Counted from the first letter of the stretch, positions 35,037 through 46,665 are shown. The stretch is 64,000 nt of DNA from Xanthostigma xanthostigma (GCA_963575645.1 OY754469.1:40692753-40756752), one strand, 5' to 3'. The notes: generated from the sequence alone by a model not told the origin. Translations and numbers: made by a program.

Positions 35037-35180
35037 GTGTTGCATAACTGCACGCACGCCTGTATGCAAATTAACTAGTGGAAGAAGAGGAGCAGGAAGA
35101 AGAAGTGGCGCTGCAGTTAAGTGAACAGGATCGCTCTAGTCAAGAGCTTACTGTCTCCCTTTCGCCCGTTCCACGTTGCG
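35037..35180 (+). other. Candidate exon with strong splice signals
   Basis: A pyrimidine-rich tract ends in ttttcttttcag at 35036, and the donor is GCG followed by GTAAGT at 35181. The 144-bp interval is G+C-richer than its flanks. All three frames have a stop, but after the last one a frame reads LVEEEEQEEEVALQLSEQD and on to PVPRC. It could be a 5' untranslated exon, or a coding exon entered at the later AG near 35091. No family recognised. Confidence 0.4.
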
Positions 35181-35499
35181 GTAAGTTAATCTGTTTTTGT
35201 TGCACCGCCTAGCTTTAGAAATCAATGCGCTTTTCGCATTTTGAGTGGGTATTTTTCATCGACCTTGAGCTCATATTCTCGAACGAGTCATAAGATCATA
35301 CCGAACAACATACATGCTACATTTTTTGCACGTACCTTCTATACAATGGCTGATTTTCACATCTTTTTTGTACTTATGGGATCACCTGTGTGGTTCTTAG
35401 CTATAGTTGAACCCGGTAGGTGGCACTGTTGTCGAGATCCAGAATTTTTTTTTTAATTTTCTGATCAAAATTTTTTATATAAGTACTGTGTAAACTCCA
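35181..35499. other. Putative intron start with dispersed block
   Basis: 35311-35360 resembles 16812-16856. An open frame here (35241-35456) is not supported. Confidence 0.35.
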
Positions 35500-35870
35500 T
35501 TTAACGTCACTCGATATAACGACAAACTCCTTAAAACGTCTAAATTACTATGCTCTATAGTCTATAGTAACTAGTTGGTTTACCTTGTTTCTCATACAAT
35601 GATACACTCTAAATAATGACACACCCACTTTAAATAACGACAACAATACGTGATCATTAAGCAATAAACAGAACTTGTTTGTTATTATGTTGCTTTGTTG
35701 TCGGCGTCATGCGTACCAAAGATTCTAAGAAATTCGTTTTTTGTTTGTTGGGATTATCGATAAGTTATCATATTCTTAGCTGCCCATCAACTTGCAAACT
35801 GTGAACATGGCGAGTAACAGAAAATATTTGTGCATTGTGGAAAAAAATTATTATATCTTCTCTTCGTTTA
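35500..35870 (+). mobile_element. Possible pogo-like 5' end
   Basis: ctcgatataacgacaaactc resembles a pogo-type terminus, and an ATG frame MASNRKYLCIVEKNYY follows at about 35808, where a transposase start would lie. No partner terminus was found and the frame is short. Confidence 0.25.
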
Positions 35871-36860
35871 AGGACGACTGCAGAAAGTGCACAGTCCCTT
35901 GAGTGTCGTTGTATTTTTTTTCATTTTACAAACTAGTGCAAAAAGATGTTTTACGGGCAAAAAAAGCTGCAATTTTATAAGGGCTCGTGCAAAACGGGTA
36001 TTAACATTAAACGTACGAAATTTTGTCAGCTACAACTTTCATGCATGGAAATTTTTCGCACGACCAACTCTTTTCGAGATATATAAGAAAAACCAAAAAA
36101 AAAAACCTTTAAAGTGACCTGAGGATCAAGGACTTTTAATATGTATTTACCCACGACGGAACGGAGCAGGTATATGCGTTTAGCCTAAGAGATTGTGTGT
36201 TTGTAAGCGTGTTAGTTTGTTTGTGCACTCTAATGTCGCCATTTATCTGGAAAACGGTTTGATCAATTCAGATGCGGTTTTCTGTAAATGGTTTGTAATT
36301 CATCTGCGATGGTTCTTAGACAGATATTACGATGGTAACGCTCCAGGGGATGCTGCACTGCACAAAAAACCATAACAAACGTGCTACGCACAAACAGATC
36401 TAACAAGCGTTCGTTAGTAGTGGTTTTTACAGCAATACACATAGACATTTATTACTAATCAGTCCAGACAAAATCCTGAAGTCAGGTTTTCTGCTTGTTG
36501 ACTTTCCGGCTAGACGACTCTTTAGAGCATTCATTAACTAAACTAATTGATGCCATAAATTGTAGGTTGGTGAGTTTTCAAATTTCCATAGCTCATTACA
36601 CTGATATAATTTATTTTTTTCATTTATCAAACAGCTCGCGTGTTTAGTGCACATGGTTTTATTATTGTTAGACAGAATACAGAAAGTATTTAATCCTTAG
36701 CATGCTGTCAGTGCTATACATACATATATTATGTATTATGGTTGTCAGTATAACTACAGTATTAATATGCATGCGATACGTGGTTCGTCCGTTCTATAAT
36801 GGCGTTCAGATCACTGGCGTTTTCAGAGTACAAATTAATTTCTTAATAATTTAATGTATA
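35871..36860. other. Spacer
   Basis: No gene or repeat recognised beyond short chance frames. Confidence 0.4.
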
Positions 36861-37128
36861 ATACGCGCCACGGATCAAAAAGGTTTGGAAGTTAGTAACA
36901 AACAGCGTCGCAAAGGCACATTTTAGCCGTTGTGACTCCCACCACCTCCCAGCTACCTGCACGGAACGTGCGCTCGTCGGTGATTGGCCGTGATCGCTCG
37001 TTGCCTTTGTCACTTGTCGCTTTTCTGCTTTAAAGTATAGTCGAGTACGCTATTGTCAAGTTGTTATTGTTATGTTAGGTTTGTTGAGTTGCGAGTTTGT
37101 AGTTTTTCAACAGACTGTACAAGCGTGA
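36861..37128 (-). mobile_element. MITE, 'gtacgcgccacg' family, truncated inverse copy
   Basis: Starts atacgcgccacggatc and contains gtgattggccgtgatcgctc, the inverse of the other two copies. The far terminus is lost after gactgtacaagcg. Confidence 0.7.
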
Positions 37129-37155
37129 GTATACTCGAACATTTATTAAAATAAA

Positions 37156-37378
37156 ATTATGAGAAGTCTCGGATACAGCACGGTACGACAGCTTGGCTAT
37201 TAGATATAGCCACGGATCCACGCTACAGTTCGCAACCTATGTCGATGTTTTCCAACGGAAAAGCGGGAAAAATCTTCGAGACTCGATTCTCGAGATAGAC
37301 GGACTATTTACATACCTACGTATAGTGTATACGGAACCTTCAGTGCGCGAGTCCGATTCGCACTTGGCCGGTCTTTTT
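37156..37378 (-). mobile_element. Dispersed 'gccaagtgcgagtcgga' repeat, copy 3, 3'-truncated
   Basis: On the minus strand it starts ggccaagtgcgaatcggact and shares with copy 1 the interior ccgtggctatat and cgtaccgtgctgtat. It ends near 37156, so only the first 220 bp remain. Confidence 0.65.
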
Positions 37379-37468
37379 ATAGTTTTATCATTCCAACACA
37401 ATGTGGTAATAATTTATGTCAAAATTCACTTATCAAATTTTACAATATTTTTTCTTTTCTACTGAAAG

Positions 37469-37538
37469 AGGGAAATCGAGCCTGACGACAGTTTCCACCA
37501 GGCCTTGTCGAGCGAACTGCACATTGTCATGAATGTAG
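37469..37538 (+). other. Candidate short exon
   Basis: A long pyrimidine tract (tttttcttttctac) precedes the AG at 37467-37468. Donors are available at 37535 (GTAGGT) and 37539 (GTACGT). One frame is fully open and reads EIEPDDSFHQALSSELHIV, with balanced composition unlike the surrounding AT-rich frames. I do not recognise the protein. It lies 2.3 kb downstream of the other candidate exon on the same strand, but joining the two with the first donor leads quickly to a stop, so they may not be neighbours in one transcript. Confidence 0.35.
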
Positions 37539-37541
37539 GTA

Positions 37542-37858
37542 CGTGTGTATGTGAATATTATGTAGATGTTTGGTGTTTGCGAGCGGCGGAGGCAACGCAA
37601 AACACAGTGAGCTTATAAACCGCCGACAGGTACGAAAGTCTCCTACTAACGCAATATCATACCTGTAATATAATAACGAGCAGGAGACACGATCGAAACG
37701 TACACTGCAGGCCTCCTACGTCTCGCCCCGCCGCTCTATCCACGTTGCGAAAATGCTTTTCTCGATTGCGTAGGCGGACTTCTAAATATATAGCGTCGAA
37801 AATGCGAAATTGTTGATCTGTCACTTTCTTTTTGGAGCATGTCGTGTTAATACTATAT
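37542..37858. other. Moderately G+C-rich spacer
   Basis: Contains gagcggcggaggcaacg and ctcgccccgccgctctat, G+C-rich for the window. No open frame is supported. Confidence 0.4.
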
Positions 37859-38403
37859 GTGTTACGGTCTATACCCGAATTCGGTCAATGACCGAAATAA
37901 ATACGCAAAACTAGTTTTGACCAACGAATATTGCCCAAACCCGAAATCTTACATTTAAACGGGTATTGAGTGTTATAAAATGAGCAAAACTAGTTTTGCG
38001 CATTTTCAGTTGGACAAAACTAGTTCTGCTTGTTTCATTCAATCAACGTCCGAACCCGAATAAAAGTAGGGTTATGTTCTTGTTTACTTATTGAATTGTT
38101 TCCCTGAGTGTTATAATTAATATAATGGTGGGATATTCAGTGTAATAATTAAGTGAAAATGCAAGGTGAATTCGAGTCTCAACTAGTTCGGCTATGGGAG
38201 GCTTCTGAAACATAATTTTATGACGAAACATAATTACCTAATTACTACACTAAGTGAGGTTAAGAAAGAAAATTTGTTGAAACCTGAATTAAAACCTCTG
38301 TCTGCTAAACAATACAGAAGAATAAATCACTTCGATATAATAAGTATCGTTGATTCGGAAAAGTTAATTAAAAAACGCAAAGAAGAAAGGCCACTCATGT
38401 AAG
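37859..38403 (+). mobile_element. Ginger-like element, copy 1, left half
   Basis: Begins TGTTACGGTCTATACCCG, shared with copy 2 at 55021. Sub-terminal ACTAGT palindromes lie at 37910, 37989, 38019 and 38182, most as aaaactagttttg. A decayed ORF follows. The right end is not identifiable. Confidence 0.5.
38159..38403 (+). pseudogene. KRBA2/Ginger-type integrase N-terminal fragment
   Basis: Starts MQGEFESQLVRLWEASE, then stops and frame breaks, continuing LSAKQYRRINHFDI and DSEKLIKKRK. This resembles the start of KRAB-A-domain-containing-protein-2-like proteins of arthropods, which derive from Ginger-type integrase transposons ('MQGEFE..L..L.EAS', then 'QYRR...FD', then 'EKLIKK'). The integrase core is missing. 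Copy 2 gives an independent reading of the same fragment. Confidence 0.5.
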
Positions 38404-38492
38404 ATAGAAACTCGGGTTAGTGAAAAACTCATCAGCGAAAAAGAGATCGTAGTCCCTCGAACTCCTGCTTATCTAGGTTCCACTGTATATCT

Positions 38493-38885
38493 TAGTAATT
38501 GCTCGTATTCCTCTCGGGAGAAGAAACTTAACTAACTTTATCACTTGTGGGTCGGAAATGCGTCATTTTTTAAATGATAATTTTTATTTATTGTAAGTTT
38601 TAAACACACAACATAAAATCTAATAGTAAATTTCGTGGTTTTTAGCTTTAGAAAGGTTGGCCATTTAGTAAGCTATCAGATCATGGAAAAATTCAGGTCA
38701 AAAAGTGAGGATATTTTTTTTTTAAATTTTAACTTTCAAAATTCGGATTTTCGTTAGAAGAAAAACGAAGTAGATTTTCTCGAAAATACGCATTACCGAC
38801 CCACATGTGATAGATTTTTAAATTATTTCAAATTAGTCGTAGTTTCTTCTCCAGAGAGAAATACCAACAATAACCGGTCAGCCTG
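38493..38885. mobile_element. MITE, 'accggtaattgctcg' family, copy 2
   Basis: Matches 10920-11292 in interior blocks (taagctatcagatcatgga) and termini (gtaattgctcgtattcc; the right end decayed to aacaataaccggt). Confidence 0.7.
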
Positions 38886-38898
38886 TATAATATATAGA

Positions 38899-39080
38899 CT
38901 AGCAGCCCGATTTGACTTTGCCCGGATTTCTAGATTGCCTACTAAAGATAACATGTTTGATTGCATAAGGAAATTAATACTATTGTTGGGTTGCAGAAAA
39001 GATTGTCTAAAAATTTGATTTGGCAATGACCCTAGATTATAATTACAGTTTCCATACATCAGGGTCTACTGTATTCAAAC
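38899..39080 (-). mobile_element. Helitron-like 3' end, another family
   Basis: CTAG at 38899-38902 and a hairpin-capable ccgatttgactttgcccgg. The inner part (caatgaccctagattat) resembles 32336-32360, so the family is dispersed. Confidence 0.4.
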
Positions 39081-40030
39081 TAGATAATAATAGAACATTC
39101 GATTGTACACACAAAAAAACCCATCGTCTACTGCAATCGTGAAAGAAGCGTCAGGTAAAATACCATTGATGTAAGTCTGAAAACCAAGAAGATTTTGAAC
39201 CTTTAATTAATTCGATTCCAAAATCGAGTAGGTATGTATTAAATACTCGGCGCAGAATGAAAAATCCATTAATTCGCGTGAATACTTATTTTTCCAGTCC
39301 GCCTACTGTTTTTCAGAAGTATACTGAATTTGTATGTTTGCGATGTAAAATGAAGATACGTATAAAAAATATATGATAGTGATACACGAAGCTGTTTTTT
39401 TTCATTCAAAATAAAATATTTTCATATATAAAAAGGTATTGGCATTTTTTCATCAATTTTCTGTTTTGGTATTTTTCAAGGCGTTTTTTAATTGTACAAA
39501 ATTACATGAAAATATTTATATGCGTATTATTTATGCAAGAGAGACTTTTTGATGTGATACAATGCATTTTTTTTTGTTAAAAATTTAATAAATTTTGGAT
39601 ATACCTGTGAAGAAAATCTTTAAAACGTGACAAATAATTAGTTTCAACCCGATCGCGATGCACCGAGTATTTCTTTGTTTGGTTGAAGTGCGTCGGGGAC
39701 CGATTAGACATTAGTATTTTTGTCATTTTATATTGGTGTTTATGAACTAAATATTTCATTCAAACCTAGCAATAATCGCACCTTCAGGTCAGCTATAACT
39801 AAAAGAGAATAGTTATTTCTTATTTTTTAAAGGTTTTCATTTTTTCAGTTTTTTTTTTTTAATTTTTCATTAAATATTTATTTAATGTTTTTTGAACTAA
39901 CTAATCAAAATTCAAAATTCGAGCTCTAACTCGGAAGTTTCTATCTGAGTTTTCTACACAAATTGTGATGAGAGCTGACGATATTGGTACCGGCTGAACC
40001 GATTTTCATCAAATACCAGCTTTCAAACGA
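39081..40030. other. AT-rich spacer
   Basis: No gene or repeat recognised. Confidence 0.4.
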
Positions 40031-40694
40031 AAAAAATTGGTTGTCTGTAAAGTCGGTTTACGGACGATAGTTTTACGTGATAACGTATTCCGTAATACAT
40101 ATCTAACCTAAACCTCCCAAAATTTGGTTTCAATCCGCTTATCCTTGGTGTCGGAATGATAAGAAATGTCAAAAGTGACGTTTGCAACTGTCAAAGTATT
40201 ATGTTCTAATAATAATTAGTTATTCCAATACTTAACTTAGAAGGCGTTGCATTTCACAAAATACTAATGTCAAAAAATTGAATTAAACATTAGAAATGCA
40301 GCCGTTTTCATGTTAAGACAAGACATACGTTATCTTCTACTTTCCATGTACGGCAAACAAAGACGACCGACCGCGTCGCGCCATGCATTAGACAACATTG
40401 CATTTATACAGCTATTTTTCTATATAAATTTGTATAAAAAAACTGTTTAGGCAAATTCTGTTATACGAAATCTATGTAAAATGTTCTCCTCTTTCGTTTA
40501 AGACTGGTTTCAAACCGATCTGATTTAAATTGAGCGAGAAATTAGCAAAAAGCACGCACAGGGTCAGGCGGAACGTTACGCGTTACGAACGTTAGGATTT
40601 AGGAACGTTACACTTTTTCGTGCATGCAGCCGGTGTTTTATCAATTTATAAGATTGGTGATTCATCAATTTATAAGACGTTATCACGTCAAAAA
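40031..40694 (-). mobile_element. Dispersed repeat family T, copy 4
   Basis: From aaaattggttgtctgtaaag to acgttatcacgtc. Its interior (tccgcttatccttggtgtcg; cgaccgaccgcgtcgcg) matches copy 2 inverted, so copies 2 and 4 form one subtype. Confidence 0.65.
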
Positions 40695-40804
40695 CATTGT
40701 AATTGGTTCATCCGTTTTGGAGCTACGATGCCACAAATAGACAGACAGACAAAGGCTTCAAACAACACACCTCTTTGTACACTAGGGTTTAAAAATATTT
40801 TACA

Positions 40805-41031
40805 CTAGCGGCCCGGTCCGGCTTCGTCCGAATTTGTAGATTTTTCGCCGACTTACGTTGCAAAATTGGTTTCCACGAAAAGCGTTTTTATTTTAACGCG
40901 ATAATATATAGCCTATGTCCATCCTGAAGATTCAATCCAAAATATTGGTGAAACAATTTTTGAAATAGGATAAGTCGTTTCGGAGATTACCTCCTACATC
41001 CAAACTTTACGGTTTTATAAATTAGTATAGA
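40805..41031 (-). mobile_element. Helitron-like element, family 2, full length
   Basis: Minus-strand TCTATACTAA start at 41031 and CTAG end at 40805, with A before and T after. At 227 bp it defines the whole of family 2 (compare 1446 and 11478). Confidence 0.7.
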
Positions 41032-42087
41032 TGGAAATATAATATGGCACTTGTTACATAAGACCTGTTTTTTAATGAGCTGAAGTAAGAAAAATATTTT
41101 TTCAAGATATCTGTCCCCCTACTTTATGTGGATATTTAGTTGAAAAATTATGTATGACAGCACTCAACATTTGAGAATATTTAATGTCTGAATTCGTCTT
41201 CTTCTATGAGTATTAAAGATAGCATTTAAGCTTAATCGACCTAACTTTTGTGCTTGTTGAGATGTACTGCAAACTTCTTGAAGTTTGAACGATTTTCCGT
41301 ATGGCGCATGCTGGTCTGATTGTGAAGTAGCTAAGGTGTTTATAGTTTAAAATGTTCAGTTATTCGTATGCCGTCGTGTAAAATGTATTTTTGCAACAAA
41401 ATTAAAAAAAAATAGTATTATTCTCAGGACCTTAACTAACTCTTTTGGGGCCCTGGACAACACCTTAATATTGGCCCCACCTGCAATATATTTTATTCAA
41501 CTCATGCGCGTTATTCAAGTTTTATCATGCCTAAAAACCGAACCCTAAATAGCCATTTACCGACTGGTGACAATTACTTGTCATAACTCAATGAAGATTC
41601 CTACTAACTCGGCCATTGTGGAGTAATGAAAATAAACGTAACTATTTTCTGAGTCGTAACGAAATAGTAGGTAACAACAACTCCGTTGTTACCCATTGAG
41701 ACTAAAATTGAGAGGCCGAATGTTTTCGACATGGAGTTTATTCATAACCGGCTAACCTCAAACCAAAACATTGAATCGTGCTGTTTGGTGCTGTTAGTAT
41801 TGACAGTTTTTTTATAAAGAAATAAATAGATATTTACAACATCTCATTATAATTAAAACATGAATAACGCGCAATTGTTGAATAAAATTATGGGCGCAAC
41901 TTGTAGGCTAAGTCATGACCTGTCAGCGCGATGAATGACTTAGACTACTAGTTACGCCAATAACTATTAGGAAAGAAATAATAATAATAATGCGTTTAAC
42001 GACTTTATGTCATAACAGACGCCATCCGCACCATTACCATTTTCCATCTATCACACTTCCCGTTATTATCTACATTTTTAAACTCCC
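41032..42087. other. Unassigned
   Basis: A block with ggggccctggacaac and ggccccacc near 41450-41480 is compositionally odd. No gene. Confidence 0.4.
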
Positions 42088-42318
42088 ACTTAATTAATAG
42101 CAATGAGCGAATGAAGGGATTTTATTATATTAGGAAAAGGTAGGCACATTTTGATCATAAGAGTTTGACAGGTAATCGGCCATGGCCTTGAATAAGGAAT
42201 CATGGAAAACCTCAACAAGATGGCCGAGGTTGGCGAGAGGCAGCAGGAAATCTGCCTCCGCCGCCATTCGAACCCGGTACCTCTCGAAAGCGAGTCTAGT
42301 ATTCTCACCGCCATGTTC
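42088..42318 (-). mobile_element. tRNA-derived SINE, 5'-truncated
   Basis: On the minus strand ggcggtgagaatactagact and ccgggttcgaatgg give a tRNA-like head with a near-consensus box B, followed by a body with ggcggaggcagatttcc and a tail. The head lacks a full box A. The overlapping open frame on the minus strand is not a gene. Confidence 0.5.
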
Positions 42319-43048
42319 AGTATTTTAGGAAAGAAATAAAGCTACTTATTTCTCTAAAATACTATTTTTATAATAGTACAACAAAAAAAAATTTTTTTGG
42401 AGAGAACTTGTTTAGCTAAATATTATGTTTCCACTGATCTCTACGAATATTTTTTAAATTTATAGTTATGTGTATTTGCCTTGTTTTTTTTAGCTTAACA
42501 TATTACTTAGTTTTAATGTATTTGTTAATACAGTCCTGTGCTATTATGTTTACAGTATAAAGAGATTCCATCACTTAAGCATAATATAGACATAGGTACA
42601 TGCGTTTGTAATGTTTAAATACTGCCTATAATTGTGTATCAAACAATCTAACCCCTTTAATTCATTATTTAGATAGCGTAGTACGATAATATGATATAAC
42701 AAGTTGTCAATTGTCACGGAAATGTTTACGTATTATTATATTTGATATAAATGGGTTGCCCCTAAGTAGTTGTGGCAGCCGTAGCCTGGTCTTATACATA
42801 TGCATACGGGGGTTGGGAAAATTATCCAAATTTGAATATTATTCACTAACTAACGTGTATGAAAATAAGAAGAAATCCTTTCCTAAAAATTTTAAAATTC
42901 ATTTATTTATATATTTAGAGCGCTTTCGGACATAATATTAGCCCATCTTTAGAATTAGTTTTTTGATAAAAATCACTAAAATTATCACAATAAATTTAAA
43001 TTAAAAATTATCACTGTAAAGAGCACATTACAAGCTGGTTGCCTATAA
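42319..43048. other. Spacer forming the left arm of an outer inverted repeat
   Basis: 42858-42930 (ataagaagaaatcctttcc and following) is inverted at 43590-43680. The pair encloses the PIF-type MITE, so an older foldback element was probably split by it. Confidence 0.45.
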
Positions 43049-43428
43049 AGGCCCCCATACACCTCGTTCTTTTTTGGCAGTTTTAACCGCACGGATAAAA
43101 CTGTACGGGTAAACACGAACAACGACCATATCCATACACTAGGCGTTGTTTCGTTCAGTTTTTCTGAAGTCGTCGCATCATCTGAACTGCTTTGATGGAT
43201 TCTACAACGTTACAGAGTCGAACAAAACCCGTCCTTTTTAACTGCGTCGTCACACACACGGGCCGACTTGAACGACACGTTCAAAATGGACGGTTTAAAT
43301 CAAGCAGCAGCAGATATTTTTGAACGCCGGTAAGAAGGACGGTTTTTGGCCACACACCGACCGTTTTACCCGTACAGTTTTACCCGTGCGGTTAAAACTG
43401 CCAAAAAAGAACGAGGTGTATGGGGCCT
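43049..43428. mobile_element. PIF/Harbinger-type MITE
   Basis: Starts AGGCCCCCATACACCTCG and ends with its near-perfect inverse, flanked by the 3-bp duplication TAA (43046-43048 and 43429-43431). Inverted repeats exceed 45 bp (ttttggcagttttaaccgc). The 3-bp TWA duplication and the GGCCC...ATACAC end are typical of PIF/Harbinger. No transposase motif seen. Confidence 0.75.
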
Positions 43429-43924
43429 TAACAAACTGATAAAAATAAATTCCAAGTATAACCTCTGTTGTCCTTGAAGAATTAAAATTTTAAAGTTTGT
43501 AATGATTAATACTATTCAGATAAAATTTATTATTATTCAAATTGTCCATAATTATATTAATATTTTTTTTTGTGGCTGTGATTTGATGACGTCTAAGTAT
43601 TAGATAAATCAAATAAATGAATTTTAAAATTTTTGGAAAGGATTTCTTCTTATTTTCATCTTAAATTTCCAAATTAATGGCGTAATTGAAAAGTTAACCA
43701 ACGAGTAGTAAATGGGTATGATGACAGTATAAAAGAATCAAAGAATAAATGGTTTTAGAGAAAAAATGTGTTGAAAGGATTATAAAAAATGACCCAGTGT
43801 TAATATAAATATTGAGATTAATAAGATTTTTATTAAAATAGAAGTATAAAATACTGCAATCGACCATTTTAACTGAAACACCGAATGACGTCACGCCTAT
43901 GTAAATCAAAGAGAATAATATATT

Positions 43925-44003
43925 GGTCTGAGAAAAATTGGTCGACAATTTTATTTATTTGAAGAGTTCTGTTCAGACGTTAATCAAAGATTTGAAGAAT
44001 ATA
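43925..44003 (-). mobile_element. Orphan end of Penelope-like family A
   Basis: Inverse of the family A start (agacgttaatcaaagattt on plus). The ribozyme-like block is absent. Confidence 0.5.
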
Positions 44004-46329
44004 AACACTTGAGTAAATAATCAGCATGTCGCTTGAATTTTTGTTGCGACCATTCATTTCTGCATCATTTAATTAGTTGATTTGTTTATTATTCGTGGTT
44101 TTCCGACACTAATACTACGATATGGACGTTTTAAGACAACATAAAAATTAGAGTCAAAATTGATTATTTTTTTAAACATACAGCTTGCAAAATTTGTCAT
44201 AATACATTTTACAAGTTTTGTTTTTTTTTTTAATTCAAATGTATATGGCGGTTTATCTTTGAGATAATTTGTTTAAAATGGAAAATGTCTGCTCACTACC
44301 ATCAAACATTAACTTCTAACCTAGCTAATGTCTTATTATTGGATCGAAAATTTACAGTTAAGTACTACAATATTTTATTAGACAATGCTGATTGTACGCT
44401 TATCAACTTATTAAAGGAAGAATAATTTCCATGTTTTATTATTTTGAAATAAACACATCAGTTTGTAGCATTATAAAAATAAAAAACCTAAACATATTTG
44501 AAACTTTGAGTATTATATCAGATAAATATATATTTTGTAATAGTAAGTTATCAATTTGTTTCGGAAAAGTATTGGAAAAATTGTAAAAGAAATCTGGAAT
44601 TGTTTGTAACAAGCAATTGTTATATATGAGAAGAAACTTCATTTTGCCAATATTATATTCTCGCAAGTACACTGGTTGCTAAGTTTATATAATTCCACCG
44701 AGAATATATAAAGCTTTCAATTTCCTCATCCTTAGTTGGTATATTTTCTTACACACAATAACGTCTTACCTCGCTGGTGGTGTGTTTACAGTTGATACAT
44801 ATTAATTTAAATTTATGTATACAAGATAAGGTCGCTTTCTGGTATGGCACACTGCCTATATAACCCCAACTTGCTATTGGCCAAGGTGAATGATTTGCTC
44901 CAAGTTCATTTTGACGTCGTCAAAGTAATTATTCATTAGATTACTTGAAAGAAATGTTTTATGTCAAAATAATATATGTATCTATTTATCCTTGCATATT
45001 TGCCTGCTAGACTGGCTCGATTTTCATGAAACAAACGTCGAACGATTCCTCGACCAACGGTCATTGATGTTTGATTTACTTTGACTGTCTTGTTTAGTTC
45101 ATTTTAGTTCGCAATCGAATTTCCTGTTTTTTGACGTAAAACTTCTTTTCGATTTATGAGATTGAAAGTGTAACGAAACGCTGCAAAGAAATAGGGGCCT
45201 AGGAGTGAAACCGTGAGGAACTCCGCCAATGTACGTATACTTAATACTGCTTTAGGCTACGGTAGATGAGATGTATAGTGGCTATCTCGTACGAAAAACG
45301 TCGTATGTTCCGTCAGTGCCATATTTTTTTTTGGTTTTTTCACGATCAATTATTCGACCTATATATTTATTCACATATTTTTTCAATTCTTCCATTCCAA
45401 CTCCACAAGTTTAATTTTCAAAATTTTACAATATTTTTTGTTTTGAAGTCTCCCGAGTCCAAGAAAACATATTTTTGGAAAAAGTCTGGTCGTCTGTTTT
45501 TCTGTTTGTTTATTTGTAGCACGATACAAGCCAAACGAAACGAAATTTTGATAAAATATTTGTCTTGTGAATATAAAATGCCTTGTTGTTTTTGGAGAAA
45601 ATCAGTGCATGCGCAACGAGATAGGCTACTACAACGTTGTTTTTTCTATAATAATGCTCACTTAATGTCATAACCATTTATTATTTGATTTACTTTTGCA
45701 AAAAACATTTTCTTTCTCTCTCCGCTCTCGTCTCTCTCTGTAACCAGTTCTACTTCTGTAATGCGTAGTGTAAAATACAGTTTCTTTTTTGAATAATTTT
45801 TTTATATAGTACTATAATTTACATTAAAAACTAAGTCATTATTTTTTATTTTATTTGTTATTTATAATATTATTTTTTATTTTCAAAAATGCTATATATC
45901 TGATGTTCTACCTCTCTCGTTCCGACAGCTTCTAAGCTCTAAATCTAAAACAGAAAATTACAGCAAAAACTGCATTTATGATATAACAGTAAACTTTCAC
46001 TTGTTGTACAGTACAGAGTTTATCCAAGAGGCGGATGAAACTGGTAGACCCTTTGAGCGTGTTATTGTATCTTTACTAAATGTAAAGATAATAAATATAT
46101 AGGAACTTACATACCTAGGCACTATGCGCCTCGCATTCTTTAATGAAGTTGTAATAATTATGTTAATTAAGTTATTAATTTGCAAGTTTATTTGGATTAT
46201 AGATATTAACGGATGAATTGATAAATATGATGGGTAATTTTAAAATATTTTTTATGAAAACCGACTTAATAAGAAGTTAACTTTAGATTAAAATAAAAAT
46301 ATTAAGAGCACTGTGGTTGAAACAAAAAT
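44004..46329. other. Large unassigned interval with one relic
   Basis: 45570-45670 (ttgtttttggagaaaatca, gtgcatgcgcaac) matches the interior of repeat family T copy 2. The 135-codon frame at 45266-45673 runs into it and is fortuitous. Nothing else recognised. Confidence 0.4.
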
Positions 46330-46665
46330 AAAAAATAAAGAATAGTTAGGTACTTCTCACCACAACAGTTTTATTAGCGGATGTACATTTCGGGAGCTAT
46401 GCTCTCATCTTTAGCAAACACTTTAGTATGATAAAATTATACGGGATACAAGGCTAAATATAAAAACAATTTTAATTCACTAGAACATCATTTAATCGTC
46501 AACGTTTCGGCAGAAAGGAAGGGACCTATAACAAATAAATAAAACATCTAAACTTTAAACTTAAAATTTTTAGTTTAGTGTTTGCTGAAGATGAGAGCAA
46601 AGCTCCCGAAATGTACATCCGCTAATAAAACTGTTGTGGTAAGAAGTAACTATTCTTTATTTTTT
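46330..46665. mobile_element. Penelope-like foldback (family B), copy 2
   Basis: Arms of about 85 bp (gttttattagcggatgtaca and inverse) around a 160-bp centre containing cgtttcggcag. The longer centre shows that copy 1 has an internal deletion. Confidence 0.65.
46585..46619 (+). ncRNA. Hammerhead-like core, family B, best preserved
   Basis: CUGAAGA at 46585, an extra U, stem GAGC/GCUC around AAA, GAAA at 46608, then self-complementary AUGUACAU (46611-46618) followed by C. Apart from the extra base before stem II, all conserved core positions of a type I hammerhead are present. Stem I pairing is weak by eye. Confidence 0.45.

Noticed and set aside
42090-42314. 74-codon minus-strand frame
   Set aside because: It is translation of a tRNA-derived SINE.
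45266-45673. 135-codon frame
   Set aside because: Runs into a fragment of repeat family T, with no domain and phenylalanine-rich composition typical of chance frames.
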